A stretch of 64,000 bases of DNA from a virus. Shown here one piece after another: positions 36,732 to 45,600 of this stretch. The position numbers and the translations under genes were made by a program. Position 1 is the first letter of the stretch; each line of letters starts with the position of its first letter. The notes under the pieces were generated by a model that was not told where the DNA came from, did no database searches, and saw only the letters and a program-made list of their open reading frames with translations. The stretch covers positions 27,614 to 91,613 of the IMG/VR virus record IMGVR_UViG_3300032297_000372; one strand, written 5' to 3'.

Positions 36732-37784
36732 ATGCGTGATTTTATTATTGAACGTAAACGTGATATTGAACAAGAATATACTTTACATCTTTTTGAATAT
36801 TGTAATTTAAGATGTTCTTTTTGTTGGCAAGACCATGAAAATACAATTGGAATTGATACTGTAATTGAAAAATTAATTCCAATTGAAAAATTCTTACAAA
36901 CAGAAACTCGCCATTCAGTAATATTTAATGTTATGGGTGGTGAGGTTTTTGCTCCAAAAATATTCAATACCGATCTACTCAATGCCTATAAAGAATTAAT
37001 ATCAGGCATAAAACAACTTGAAGGTAAATACAATAAAAAGATAAAGTTAAATTGGGTTACTAATTTAGTTACCGATAAGATCGATCTTATAGAGTCTCTT
37101 TTATCTTTTTCAGAATCGGTCAAGCTTGAATCTAATCTCGTAACATCTTACGACCCTCGTGGCAGGTTTAATGTTAATGACTTCTTAACGTTTAAGAAGA
37201 ATATGGAATACTTTGGTAAACGTATTACATGCATAAGTATGTTGTTGAGTTCGCCTAATATAGATTACATACTTAAAGATAGAGACAATTATTTCAAAAA
37301 GTTGTATAATGAAGGTTATTACATATATTTTGATTACTATATGCCTGACGAATCTGCGGAGTTTCAATCACCTACAGATCAACAACTGAGAGATGTTTTT
37401 AGACATTTTATTGATAATTATCCCAATGTATATCCTATTAAAGATTGGATACAAAATGAAACTAATTATGCATCATGTAGAACGAGTAAATTAATACTTG
37501 CAGACGGAACGATGTGTAATTGTGGTAATTTAGTACAAGATGAAAAAGTTATAAAATTTTATTCATCTAAAATACAAAAAATGGATAACTCAGAAATTGA
37601 AAATAATTTCTTAGAAAAATATGATTGTGTTTCGTGTGAGTATCTAGATAGATGTAGTTTTGGTTGTTTCATGCAACATGATTATAAATTTAGGGAAGAA
37701 CTTGATGAGTGTGTCTATAAACTTACGCACAGATACATCGATGATGTTAGATTACAACGAGGAAGAAAAGCCTCTATCGGTTGA
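36732..37784 (+). CDS. Radical SAM/SPASM maturase 2
   Basis: The 350-aa enzyme carries C24-NLR-C28-SF-C31 and a GGE motif at residues 69-71. A preceding 20-residue extension is unusual but short. The C-terminal part has a full SPASM-like set: CRTSKLILADGTMCNC (Cys x9 Gly x4 Cys), then CVSCEYLDRCSFGC (Cx2Cx5Cx3C), and a later Cys in DECVYK. It therefore likely carries two auxiliary Fe-S clusters like maturase 1. It is clearly diverged from the other radical-SAM proteins here, which suggests a different step or site rather than a simple duplicate. Substrate unknown. Confidence 0.88.
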   Translation: MRDFIIERKRDIEQEYTLHLFEYCNLRCSFCWQDHENTIGIDTVIEKLIPIEKFLQTETRHSVIFNVMGGEVFAPKIFNTDLLNAYKELISGIKQLEGKYNKKIKLNWVTNLVTDKIDLIESLLSFSESVKLESNLVTSYDPRGRFNVNDFLTFKKNMEYFGKRITCISMLLSSPNIDYILKDRDNYFKKLYNEGYYIYFDYYMPDESAEFQSPTDQQLRDVFRHFIDNYPNVYPIKDWIQNETNYASCRTSKLILADGTMCNCGNLVQDEKVIKFYSSKIQKMDNSEIENNFLEKYDCVSCEYLDRCSFGCFMQHDYKFREELDECVYKLTHRYIDDVRLQRGRKASIG

Positions 37785-38280
37785 TGTACCTAAACATATT
37801 GAAGTTTCGTTAGATACTGTACCAATTGCATATCCTTATTTGCCACGATTATGTGGTAGGCAAGGATATGTTTTTATGTGGCATACTACACGTGACGTGG
37901 AACCAGATTTATATGATTTATCACAAAGTGTAAAAGATGAAGAACAGTGGTTTACTACTAAGGATCCAAACGGTATCGAAAAAGTTTTATCTCTTGTACA
38001 TGAATATGATGATGAAGTCGTTATTGGTTGTGTAAAATCCGCAGGTTATTTAAAACACAAGCCTAACGAATATATCAATAAACTAATAAAGAGTGCCTGG
38101 AAAGATTTAATATCTATATTCGGTCATAAGAGAATTATTTGTCCTAGCGGTTCGTATTTACAGTATGTGCATTTGTGTCTTAACCAGAAAAAAATACCTC
38201 ACACACCATATTCCAAAAAGTTAATGATGAGAAATAAATTTTATAGAGATGGTTACTATTGGATTCGAGACGGTCGTTAA
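37705..38280 (+). CDS. Unrecognised cassette protein C
   Basis: The 191-aa product is read from ATG 37705, which has an AGGGAAG purine stretch just before it (37692-37698). An earlier in-frame ATG at 37660 lies deeper in the radical-SAM 2 gene. The chosen start still overlaps that gene by 80 nt. The C-terminal half (HKRIICPSGSYLQYVHLCLNQK-like segment, then KIPHTPYSKKLMM and DGYYWIRDGR) looks like a compact alpha/beta domain; an acyltransferase-type fold is possible but not supported by a clear motif. It ends with TAATG overlapping the next oxygenase start. Function unknown. Confidence 0.55.
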   Translation: MSVSINLRTDTSMMLDYNEEEKPLSVDVPKHIEVSLDTVPIAYPYLPRLCGRQGYVFMWHTTRDVEPDLYDLSQSVKDEEQWFTTKDPNGIEKVLSLVHEYDDEVVIGCVKSAGYLKHKPNEYINKLIKSAWKDLISIFGHKRIICPSGSYLQYVHLCLNQKKIPHTPYSKKLMMRNKFYRDGYYWIRDGR

Positions 38281-38717
38281 TGATATTACATAATATTCTC
38301 ACAAATGAAGAGTGTAAATTTATATTGAATATTTTAATAGACAAATATCCAGAGCTATTACATTCGAATAATCATATTGAAACAGAAGATGAATCTTTAA
38401 ATTTCATCACAATGATACCTAAAAGTCATGTTGAAAATTTAGGCAATCCTTTGTGCCTTGTACTATTAAGTACTGTTAATGATAGAAGTGATTATGCAGG
38501 AAAAGAATGGCATGTGGATGGTGATCCTGATGAGACAAGTGTAATTTTATATTTAAATGGTAATAATGAAAGTGGTGGAGAATTTGTAACCGAAACGGAT
38601 AAGTATAAATTCGATATTGGATCGATGATAGTTCTTCGTTCTGATAAACTACATAAAGTAGAACCTTACAATAATGATAATGCAAGGATCGCTATAAAAT
38701 GGAAATTTAAATCATAG
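38280..38717 (+). CDS. 2OG-Fe(II) oxygenase-like protein 1
   Basis: The 145-aa protein is read from ATG 38280, which overlaps the previous stop; a longer in-frame start at 38259 is less likely. Residues 78-80 (His-Val-Asp in EWHVDGDPDE), then VILYLN and SGGEF, then SDKLHKV with His125 and an NARIAIKW segment with Arg136 give the HxD...H...R layout of 2-oxoglutarate/Fe(II) dioxygenases of the prolyl-hydroxylase type. It is at the short end for the family. It is followed directly by radical-SAM gene 3. A protein or peptide hydroxylase acting on the cassette's substrate is the working inference. Confidence 0.75.
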   Translation: MILHNILTNEECKFILNILIDKYPELLHSNNHIETEDESLNFITMIPKSHVENLGNPLCLVLLSTVNDRSDYAGKEWHVDGDPDETSVILYLNGNNESGGEFVTETDKYKFDIGSMIVLRSDKLHKVEPYNNDNARIAIKWKFKS

Positions 38718-39743
38718 ATGGATTTGATAATTAAGCCTACCGAAAGGTGTAATTTTAAATGCACTTTTTGTTCGAGTACAAATATAACTGAAGATAAGTC
38801 TATGGAGTTAGACTTAAATTATATCTATGAATTCTTAAAACGTTTTCCCGAAACCAATACTATAATTGTTAATGGCGGCGATCCATTAATGATGGATCCT
38901 CAATACTATTGGGATTTAATCAAACACCTGGATGAGATTGGTTCACATTCTACCATCTCTTTCACCAGTAATCTTTGGCCATTTTATAAAAATCCTAACA
39001 AATGGAAAGACTTATTTAATCATCCACGAATGGGAGTGACCACATCTTTTCAGTATGGTGGAGGTAGATTGAAAGGTGATCTATCTGAATTTACTGAAGA
39101 AGATTTTTGGAAATGTAGTAATGCGATGTTAGAACATTGTGGTTATAGGCCAGATTTTATTAGTGTTATCACTGAAGAGAATGAACATCAAGCTATCAAG
39201 AATGTAGAACTTGCTAAACGCATGAGTGTTGAATGCAAACTTAACTATGCAATGAGTAGTGGTCCCCCAGTTAAATTTAAAGGCATCATAATGGGACAAC
39301 AAGGTAAACCATATTTGCTAGCAAACATCTATGAAATATATGTTGAGATATGGAAAAAAGGATTATATCCTTGGGAATTTAACACTAAACAGATGATGAA
39401 ACGATTGAAGGGTATGAGTACTTGTTGCCCTCAAAATAGAGAATGTGATGGTGGAATTAGAACATTACAACCATCAGGAGATTATTATTCTTGTGGAGCC
39501 TTTGGAGATGATAAACAATTTCCTATAAATTTTAAACAAGAAATGAATGGGTCTAAAATTTTCCCTATCCGTTCTATTCAAGAATTACAAACCATGACAG
39601 ATGACTGTTATACTTGTCCTATGTTTGAGATATGTAACGGTTGTAAAAAAACTATTAAAGACCATAAAGATTATGGTTTGGCAGAAACCCATTGCCGTAA
39701 AATGAAAACACTATCAAATGATATTATACAATCTAATCAATAA
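38718..39743 (+). CDS. Radical SAM/SPASM-like maturase 3
   Basis: The 341-aa enzyme starts with MDLIIKPTERC; the cluster motif is C11-NFK-C15-TF-C18. A GGDP motif (NGGDPLMM, about residues 53-60) replaces the usual GGEP. The C-terminus has CDGGIRTLQPSGDYYSC (Cys x10 Gly x4 Cys) and CYTCPMFEICNGC, which is Cx2Cx5Cx2C, one residue shorter than the standard SPASM Cx2Cx5Cx3C. A final Cys occurs in ETHCRKMK. It may hold modified auxiliary clusters. Its stop overlaps the next oxygenase gene by 26 nt. The radical-SAM assignment is firm; the reaction is not known. Confidence 0.88.
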   Translation: MDLIIKPTERCNFKCTFCSSTNITEDKSMELDLNYIYEFLKRFPETNTIIVNGGDPLMMDPQYYWDLIKHLDEIGSHSTISFTSNLWPFYKNPNKWKDLFNHPRMGVTTSFQYGGGRLKGDLSEFTEEDFWKCSNAMLEHCGYRPDFISVITEENEHQAIKNVELAKRMSVECKLNYAMSSGPPVKFKGIIMGQQGKPYLLANIYEIYVEIWKKGLYPWEFNTKQMMKRLKGMSTCCPQNRECDGGIRTLQPSGDYYSCGAFGDDKQFPINFKQEMNGSKIFPIRSIQELQTMTDDCYTCPMFEICNGCKKTIKDHKDYGLAETHCRKMKTLSNDIIQSNQ

Positions 39744-40236
39744 AGGATATTATCTTTGTAGAGATAATGAACCATTTCAATTTATAGATATCAACACGAT
39801 TGAATGGACAGATAAAGGTACTATACCATTAAGAATGGTTAAAAGAACTGAGTATGTAGAACAAATACTTTCAACTACACAAAAATTTCTGGCTGAGAAA
39901 TATGTTCGACCGATATTTGGTGATTATCACATGGACTATTGCGATCTTGTCAATGGTATGGATGATAATGTTTATGAGTGGCATAATGATTATGAGGAAG
40001 GCAAAGTAAATCTTGGTATACTTTTGTACTTCTCAGATACAGATGAAGAAATCGGTAGCGGTATCGGATTTAGAAATCCTGAAACCAAAATAGAACATGA
40101 CTTTTTTTATCCAAAATCTGGTGATGTATGTTTTCTAAATCATACCACCAAATTCGAACATAGAGTAACTAAACAAAAAATACCAATTCCTAGAATAGTA
40201 GCAAGTTTCCATTATCATGTTGACTCTCTCAATTAA
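39718..40236 (+). CDS. 2OG-Fe(II) oxygenase-like protein 2
   Basis: The 172-aa protein has His89-Asn-Asp91 in YEWHNDYEEG, then VNLGILLYFSD, a YPKSGDVCFLNHTTKFEHRV segment with His148, and Arg159 in IPRIVASFHY. This is the HxD...H...R set expected for Fe(II)/2-oxoglutarate oxygenases. It overlaps both neighbours (26 nt with radical-SAM gene 3, 20 nt with gene 4), so each oxygenase in this part of the cassette is paired with a radical-SAM gene. Likely a hydroxylase acting on a peptide or protein; substrate unknown. Confidence 0.73.
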   Translation: MILYNLINKGYYLCRDNEPFQFIDINTIEWTDKGTIPLRMVKRTEYVEQILSTTQKFLAEKYVRPIFGDYHMDYCDLVNGMDDNVYEWHNDYEEGKVNLGILLYFSDTDEEIGSGIGFRNPETKIEHDFFYPKSGDVCFLNHTTKFEHRVTKQKIPIPRIVASFHYHVDSLN

Positions 40237-41146
40237 TCCTTGGTATTACTGTAACTATAGATGTGAATTTTGTTACTTAACCGAAGAACAATTATCAGAT
40301 AAAAAATTACTTGATCTTGATCGTTTATCTGAAATGCTTGCGGAAGTTTCTTCACAGTCTAAAATTATGATGGTCGATCTGTATGGTGGAGAATTAGGTT
40401 TACTTCCGAAAGATTATTGGAATTCTTTGATCGACTTACTACACATTTACGGTATATACGATATCAACCTAATAACAAATCTTTCGATGGTTAATGATAT
40501 TACCACAGATGAAAGAGTTTATACCTCGGTCAGTTTTGATTTTGAAGCACGTGAAGACTACCAAAGGGTTTGGCGAAATATGGCCATGTTGAATAAACCT
40601 TTTTCGATTTTGATGTTAGCTTCTCCGAATCTTATTATTAAAGACGTTGGTGAAATGATACAGACTCTTAACGTTCTTAAAAATTTAGAATCTGTTGAAA
40701 TTAAACCCTACAGTACTAATCAGAGTAATCAATTAAACATTAAATACAGTGAATATGAATCTTTTGTGCAAAAGTGGATTACTTATTCTGATAAAAACTT
40801 TTCATTTACAAATGAACTATTGATCGAATCTGTTCTTGATAAAACTCGAAACAGTTTTTCTGACGATCACATTTACATTACTCCAGAAGGTAAATACGGT
40901 GTTTTAGAGTTCGATCTAAATGATAATGAATTCTTTTTGGAATACGATACGTTAGACGAATATTGGCAATGGTGTGAAAAGGAAAAGCATAGAGTTGGGT
41001 TGAATAAATATTGTTCGAATTGCGATTATTACGGTAATTGTTTATCTGAACATTTACGTGAAGTGAAATCGTTGGATGAAAGTTGTAATGGATTTAAAAA
41101 CCTTATAGATTGGTATAAGAATGATCGATTCGGAATGGAAAATTAG
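40217..41146 (+). CDS. Radical SAM maturase 4 with degenerate SPASM
   Basis: The 309-aa enzyme has C12-NYR-C16-EF-C19 and a GGE motif (DLYGGELGLLP, about residues 55-65). The C-terminal auxiliary region is reduced: the strand equivalent to the first SPASM half (ITPEGKYGVLEFD) has no Cys. The second half reads CSNCDYYGNCLSEH, keeping Cx2Cx5C but with His where the fourth Cys is expected, followed by a Cys in DESCNGF. It therefore probably binds one auxiliary cluster, possibly with a His ligand. This differs from the other three enzymes and could indicate another chemistry. The ligand idea is inference. Confidence 0.86.
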   Translation: MLTLSINPWYYCNYRCEFCYLTEEQLSDKKLLDLDRLSEMLAEVSSQSKIMMVDLYGGELGLLPKDYWNSLIDLLHIYGIYDINLITNLSMVNDITTDERVYTSVSFDFEAREDYQRVWRNMAMLNKPFSILMLASPNLIIKDVGEMIQTLNVLKNLESVEIKPYSTNQSNQLNIKYSEYESFVQKWITYSDKNFSFTNELLIESVLDKTRNSFSDDHIYITPEGKYGVLEFDLNDNEFFLEYDTLDEYWQWCEKEKHRVGLNKYCSNCDYYGNCLSEHLREVKSLDESCNGFKNLIDWYKNDRFGMEN

Positions 41147-41537
41147 ACAAGAAATATTTCATCGATTAAACACAAATCATGATGATGATTTAAAATTACA
41201 TCATGTTGTTATTGATGAAGATATCATTCAATCTTCTATAAAATATTTTACAACCACAGAATTGGGGTGGGTATATCCAGCAAAAAGTTATGTTGTCGGT
41301 ATATGTTATGCGAGATGGATTAGTCATTATTTTCAAGAAAGTTTTTATGAGGTCTTAGATGACCCTTCATTATTATATAATAATGATCCTTATTTTGTGC
41401 CTTATAAAGACGATAAATATACTTATGATTGTATAATATCTCAGATAGGTCTAGACTTTGACGAATCGTGTGGTATTATACCAGATATTAAAAGTTATTT
41501 TTTGAAAGAGTTTCAATTAGATGAATCATGGGTTTAA
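41121..41537 (+). CDS. Unrecognised cassette protein D
   Basis: This 138-aa protein overlaps radical-SAM gene 4 by 26 nt and the last oxygenase by 17 nt. It is acidic and rich in Tyr, Asp and His, with no signal peptide and no clear motif. It has a central GICYARWISHYFQESFYEVL helix. The size is compatible with a small peptide-recognition or accessory subunit, like those found beside radical-SAM maturases, but no sequence match supports that. Function unknown. Confidence 0.55.
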   Translation: MIDSEWKIRQEIFHRLNTNHDDDLKLHHVVIDEDIIQSSIKYFTTTELGWVYPAKSYVVGICYARWISHYFQESFYEVLDDPSLLYNNDPYFVPYKDDKYTYDCIISQIGLDFDESCGIIPDIKSYFLKEFQLDESWV

Positions 41538-42096
41538 TGACTTTTGGCCAACTACTTTTTATCAGGGTAAAATAGAAGATGATAAAATTTTAGAAGACTT
41601 GGCTAATGAATTTTTTTCTATAAGAAACTTTGACCAAGATTATTCTGAGAAGAATAGTTTTAATTTATTCGACCTAAAGACAGACTCAATTTTAAAATTT
41701 AAAAATGATATAGTTTATCCTGCGTTTAAACTATACCTGAGTAAAGTTTTTAATCAAAATATAGATGATTTTGGTTACAAGATGAAGTCTTGGTTTAACC
41801 AGTCTAGTCTACCTAGTCATAATCATTCTGGCGCACATTTAAGTGCAGTTTTTTATATTTTGTGTAGTAACCGAATAGATGAAGGAAATATCATATTCAC
41901 GGATCCTAGAAGCAATTCGAATCGTGGATACCCGTTGAGTTTTCAAAATATTTTTGAGCCGGTAGTATATCAACCGGTGATGGGAGACTTTATAGTCTTT
42001 CCTAGTTTTGTGTATCATTATGTTAGTGCTTGTTCGTCAACTCATAGATTATGTGTCCCAGTAGATTTATTTTTAGAAAATAAAAAGGTAAAATAG
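41521..42096 (+). CDS. 2OG-Fe(II) oxygenase (Oxy_5-like)
   Basis: The 191-aa protein resembles the 2OG-FeII_Oxy_5 family. It opens with NDFWPTTFYQGKI; residues 99-112 read SHNHSGAHLSAVFY with His100 and His102 (the HxH variant common in that family), then GNIIFTDPR, GDFIVFPSFVYHYV with His166 and a HRLCVPVD segment with Arg176. It is the last gene of the cassette and is followed by 41 non-coding bases that hold a CTAAATA motif. Proteins of this family are frequent in marine T4-like phages near fibre or structural genes; their substrates are unknown. Confidence 0.8.
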   Translation: MNHGFNDFWPTTFYQGKIEDDKILEDLANEFFSIRNFDQDYSEKNSFNLFDLKTDSILKFKNDIVYPAFKLYLSKVFNQNIDDFGYKMKSWFNQSSLPSHNHSGAHLSAVFYILCSNRIDEGNIIFTDPRSNSNRGYPLSFQNIFEPVVYQPVMGDFIVFPSFVYHYVSACSSTHRLCVPVDLFLENKKVK

Positions 42097-42109
42097 ACTA
42101 CTTCGTTTG

Positions 42110-42117
42110 ACTAAATA
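42110..42117 (+). promoter_or_regulatory. Probable late promoter (ACTAAATA)
   Basis: ACTAAATA lies 20 nt before the GTG start at 42138, in the only gap after the cassette. It differs from the TATAAATA consensus by two leading bases. CTAAATA-type late promoters are reported for marine T4-like phages. It could restart transcription for the fibre genes downstream. Confidence 0.5.
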
Positions 42118-42137
42118 GACAATAAAAAGGAGTTATT

Positions 42138-42470
42138 GTGGCTGAATTTGTAGAACTGACATTAGAACAAGGTGCGACTTTTAATACTGTTATCACGGTA
42201 AGTGATGGTACTGGAGTTAGTCAAAATCTATCTGGATATACTGCCAGATCACAAATGCGTAAATCGTATTATTCTTCCACTAAACAAGACTTCACAGTTT
42301 CAGTTACATCACCTGGCAGTGGCGAAATCACCATGTCTATGAGTGCTGCTAACACCGCAAATTTAACCGCAGGAAGATACGTATATGATGTAGAGATAGA
42401 TAATGGAGCAGGTGCTATAACTCGAATATTTGAAGGTATTATAACAGTATTACCTAATGTCACGAGATAA
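42138..42470 (+). CDS. Small beta-rich virion protein
   Basis: The 110-aa product starts at a GTG with a strong AAGGAG ribosome site at 42127-42132, five bases upstream; no ATG start is available nearby. The sequence (LTLEQGATFNTVITVSDGTG, then YTARSQMRKSYYS and GRYVYDVEIDNGAGAITRIF) looks like a small Ig-like or jelly-roll beta domain, similar to the BppU-type N-domains and head/tail decoration proteins in phages. It precedes fibre genes. It may be a fibre-attachment or structural protein. The fold is inferred by eye and has not been tested. Confidence 0.65.
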   Translation: MAEFVELTLEQGATFNTVITVSDGTGVSQNLSGYTARSQMRKSYYSSTKQDFTVSVTSPGSGEITMSMSAANTANLTAGRYVYDVEIDNGAGAITRIFEGIITVLPNVTR

Positions 42471-42473
42471 AAA

Positions 42474-42677
42474 ATGCCAATACAAATTCAAGTAAAACCT
42501 CAAAAGACAACAGTTGCATCGGTCACTGTTGCACAGACAGCAAATCTTGCAATGCAACAGATATCAAATGTTGTAGTTCCTAACAATATAGCTGATGGAT
42601 TTGTTTTAACCTACGAAGCTTCCTCTGGTAAGTTCGTATTTAAAAACGTCCCTCCTGTAACTGGCGGATCTTTCTAA
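42474..42677 (+). CDS. Small hypothetical virion-region protein
   Basis: This 67-aa protein is read from ATG 42474, directly after the previous gene, and its stop is one base before the GTG of the fibre gene. Its sequence (VASVTVAQTANLAMQQISNV, then GFVLTYEASSGKFVFKNVPP) includes a motif, DGFVLTYEASSGKFVF, seen in many marine phage fibre proteins as a short trimerisable beta module. It is likely structural, perhaps a small fibre linker. Confidence 0.6.
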   Translation: MPIQIQVKPQKTTVASVTVAQTANLAMQQISNVVVPNNIADGFVLTYEASSGKFVFKNVPPVTGGSF

Positions 42678-42678
42678 C

Positions 42679-45600
42679 GTGGCTACCTCATTAGTAATAA
42701 AATATTCCGTAGCGAATAACGCTCCTGCGGCCGGCAGTTTGTTTGCAGGTGAACAGGCATATTCGTTTGTTTCTGATGTATTGTTTATAGGACATCCAGA
42801 TGGTTCTGTACAGAACACTGGTGGTTATTACTACACTCAGATTATAGATTCTAGAACAACTCAAGCAATTCCAAATACACTAGTACTAAGAACAGCACAA
42901 GGTAATATTGTAGCTAATAGTTTTGTTGGTACAGTTACAGGTAGTCTTTTCGGAACTGCAAATGCGGCTAGAGTATTAGCAAACACCATCACAATGACTT
43001 TGACTGGCGATGCAAATGCCAGAATAACAACCAATGGGTCAGGTAATAACAGTTACGTATTAACATTGAATACGACTGGAGTTGTAGCAGGAACATACGG
43101 TGGTGCATCTAACATTCCTGTGTTTACAGTCGATGAAAAAGGACGTTTAACTCAGGTAGCAAATGCTGCTATTTCAGTTGCAAGTGAAGCTTATACTATT
43201 AGTGCTTATAGTACTGCAAATAATGCTTTTCATAAGGCAAATGCTGCGTTTGAAGCTGCCAATGCAGCAACACCACAATTTGCTCAAGGTGCATATAATA
43301 CTGCTAATGCGGCTTTTATAGCCGCAAATACTCCAAGTCACGTTGCGAATTCATCAGCAGTATATGCTAATGGTGCATTTGCAGCTGCTAATAATGCAAA
43401 CGCAAGATCAATAAGTGCAGGTATATACGCTAATGCGGCATTTGCATTGGCAAATTCTTTTGGTGGTACAACCGATGCATTAGCTAGAACTCGTGCAAAT
43501 GCTTCTTTTGAACAAGCCAATGGAGCAAGTCAATATGCAAATTCGGCATTCAATCAAGCAAACATAGCATATTCATTAGCCAATTCAGTTTATGCACCAA
43601 CACTAGCAGCACTCGAAACTGTAAACCTACTTGCATCAAATCAAGCAAATATTTCTTTCAATACGGCATCGGTTAGTGCTAATGCTTCTGGTGCGTTTGA
43701 TAAGGCAAATGCAGCCTTTGCGGTTGCGAATACAAAGTTTAATACAACTGGTGGTACAATTACAGGTAACATGGTTGTTGCTGGTAATCTAACGGTCAGT
43801 GGAAATATAACGTATGTAAACACCAATGAGTTAAACATTGGTGATAATATCATTACACTCAATGCAGATTTACCAACATCGACTGCACCAACACAAGATT
43901 CTGGTATAGAAGTTAATCGTGGTAGTTCTGCAAATGTGGCATTTAAATGGAGTGAATCTGCACAGAAATGGCAGTACACAACCGATGGTACAGTTTATAA
44001 CAACGTTGCTTCTGAACTAGCAGGAATATATGCTAATGCAGCATTCGCCAAGGCTAATACTGCAATCTCTGATGCTGCTATTGCTGCTGGCGCAGCTGCA
44101 GCTGCCGAAGCTTTAGTTTCTACTGTTGATGGTAAGTTAAATGTATTAGATGCTAAAGCAAATACAATTTTTGTACGTGCAAATACTCCAAGTGGTACTG
44201 CAAACTCAGCTGCAATATATGCTAATGCTGCTTTTGATAAAGCAAACTTAGCCGATCCTATTAGAATTAATTTAGCATTTAACTCTGCAAATGCTTCTTT
44301 TGATACTGCTAACCTTGCATTATCTACAGCAAGAAATTCTTCTAATGTTGCTAATGCTGCGAGTGATGCAGCAAACAATGTTACTAATGCATATAATCAA
44401 GCAAATGCTGCCTTTAATACAGCTAACACGGCAAGAAGTATTGCTCTAGCGGCATTCGGAAAAGCAAACTCAGTTATTGATTTTGCAAACGGAAATACGG
44501 CATTAAATGTTGCGAATGATGCAAGTTCAACCGCCAATCTAGCTATTAATTTGGCAAGTTATGCTGCTAATACTGTAAATAGTGCTTTAGGTGGAACTGG
44601 TTTAACCTCATATGCAGCCAATACAGCTAATGCTGCCTTTGCTGCGGCAAACGGAAAACTATCATTAACTGGTGGTACAATCACTGGTGATTTGCGAGTT
44701 GACGGTAATGTAACTTTTAATGGTTCATCCGCAACACTTGATGTATCTACATTAAGAATTCGAGACGATCAAATTGATTTAGCTTATAATCAATCGGGTG
44801 TACCAACACAAAATGTAGGATTTAGAGTTATACGTGGAGATGAACCTCCTGTACAATTACGATGGAATGAATCTGATAATCAGTGGGAATTTACTAACGA
44901 TGGTATAACATTTAATGCTTTAGGTTCTGGTATTGCTGTTGCCGCTAATACAGCTAATGCATCTTTCATTACTGCTAATTCTGCTACCATATATGCTAAT
45001 GCTGCTTTCGTAACATCTAATTCAGCAGCAGTCTATGCTAATAGTTCTTTTATCACTGCTAATTCAGCCGCAATATATTCTAATGCCGCCTTTGAAGCAG
45101 CCAATTCAGCAGCAACTTATTCTAACTCTTCATTTGCAGTATCTAATTCAGCTGCAATATACGCCAATAGTTCTTTTAGTGTATCTAATTCTGCTGCGAT
45201 ATATTCTAATGCTGCTTTCATAGCATCTAATTCAGCATCAGTATATGCTAATGCCGCATTCGCAGCTGCAAACGGTAAGTTTAGTAGTTCAGGTGGAACA
45301 GTAACGGGTAATGTAATTATTACTGGAGACTTAGGTCTTGTTTCTAACACTATACTATTAAACTCTGATTTAGATTCTTTGGCTATTCCATTCGAAGATT
45401 CTGGAATTAAAGTCAACCGTGGCACTGCAATAAATGTAGCTTTACTGTGGAATGAAACTGTAGATTCTTGGCAACTTACCGATGATGGTGTTAACTATGC
45501 GAACATAGCATTAGAATCTGCTGATGTATATTCAAATGCTGCATATTTAACGGCTAATGCGAGTTTCTTACAAGCAAATGCATCTTTCTTTCACGCAAAT

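Noticed and set aside
38259-38279. Longer start for oxygenase-like protein 1
   Set aside because: ATG 38280 overlaps the upstream stop exactly as at other junctions in the cassette, and the extra seven residues look like read-through of the upstream frame.
43995-44378. Minus-strand 127-aa open frame, and several similar ones within fibre genes
   Set aside because: They mirror the Ala/Asn repeats of the plus-strand fibre and give low-complexity Ala/Leu-rich translations.
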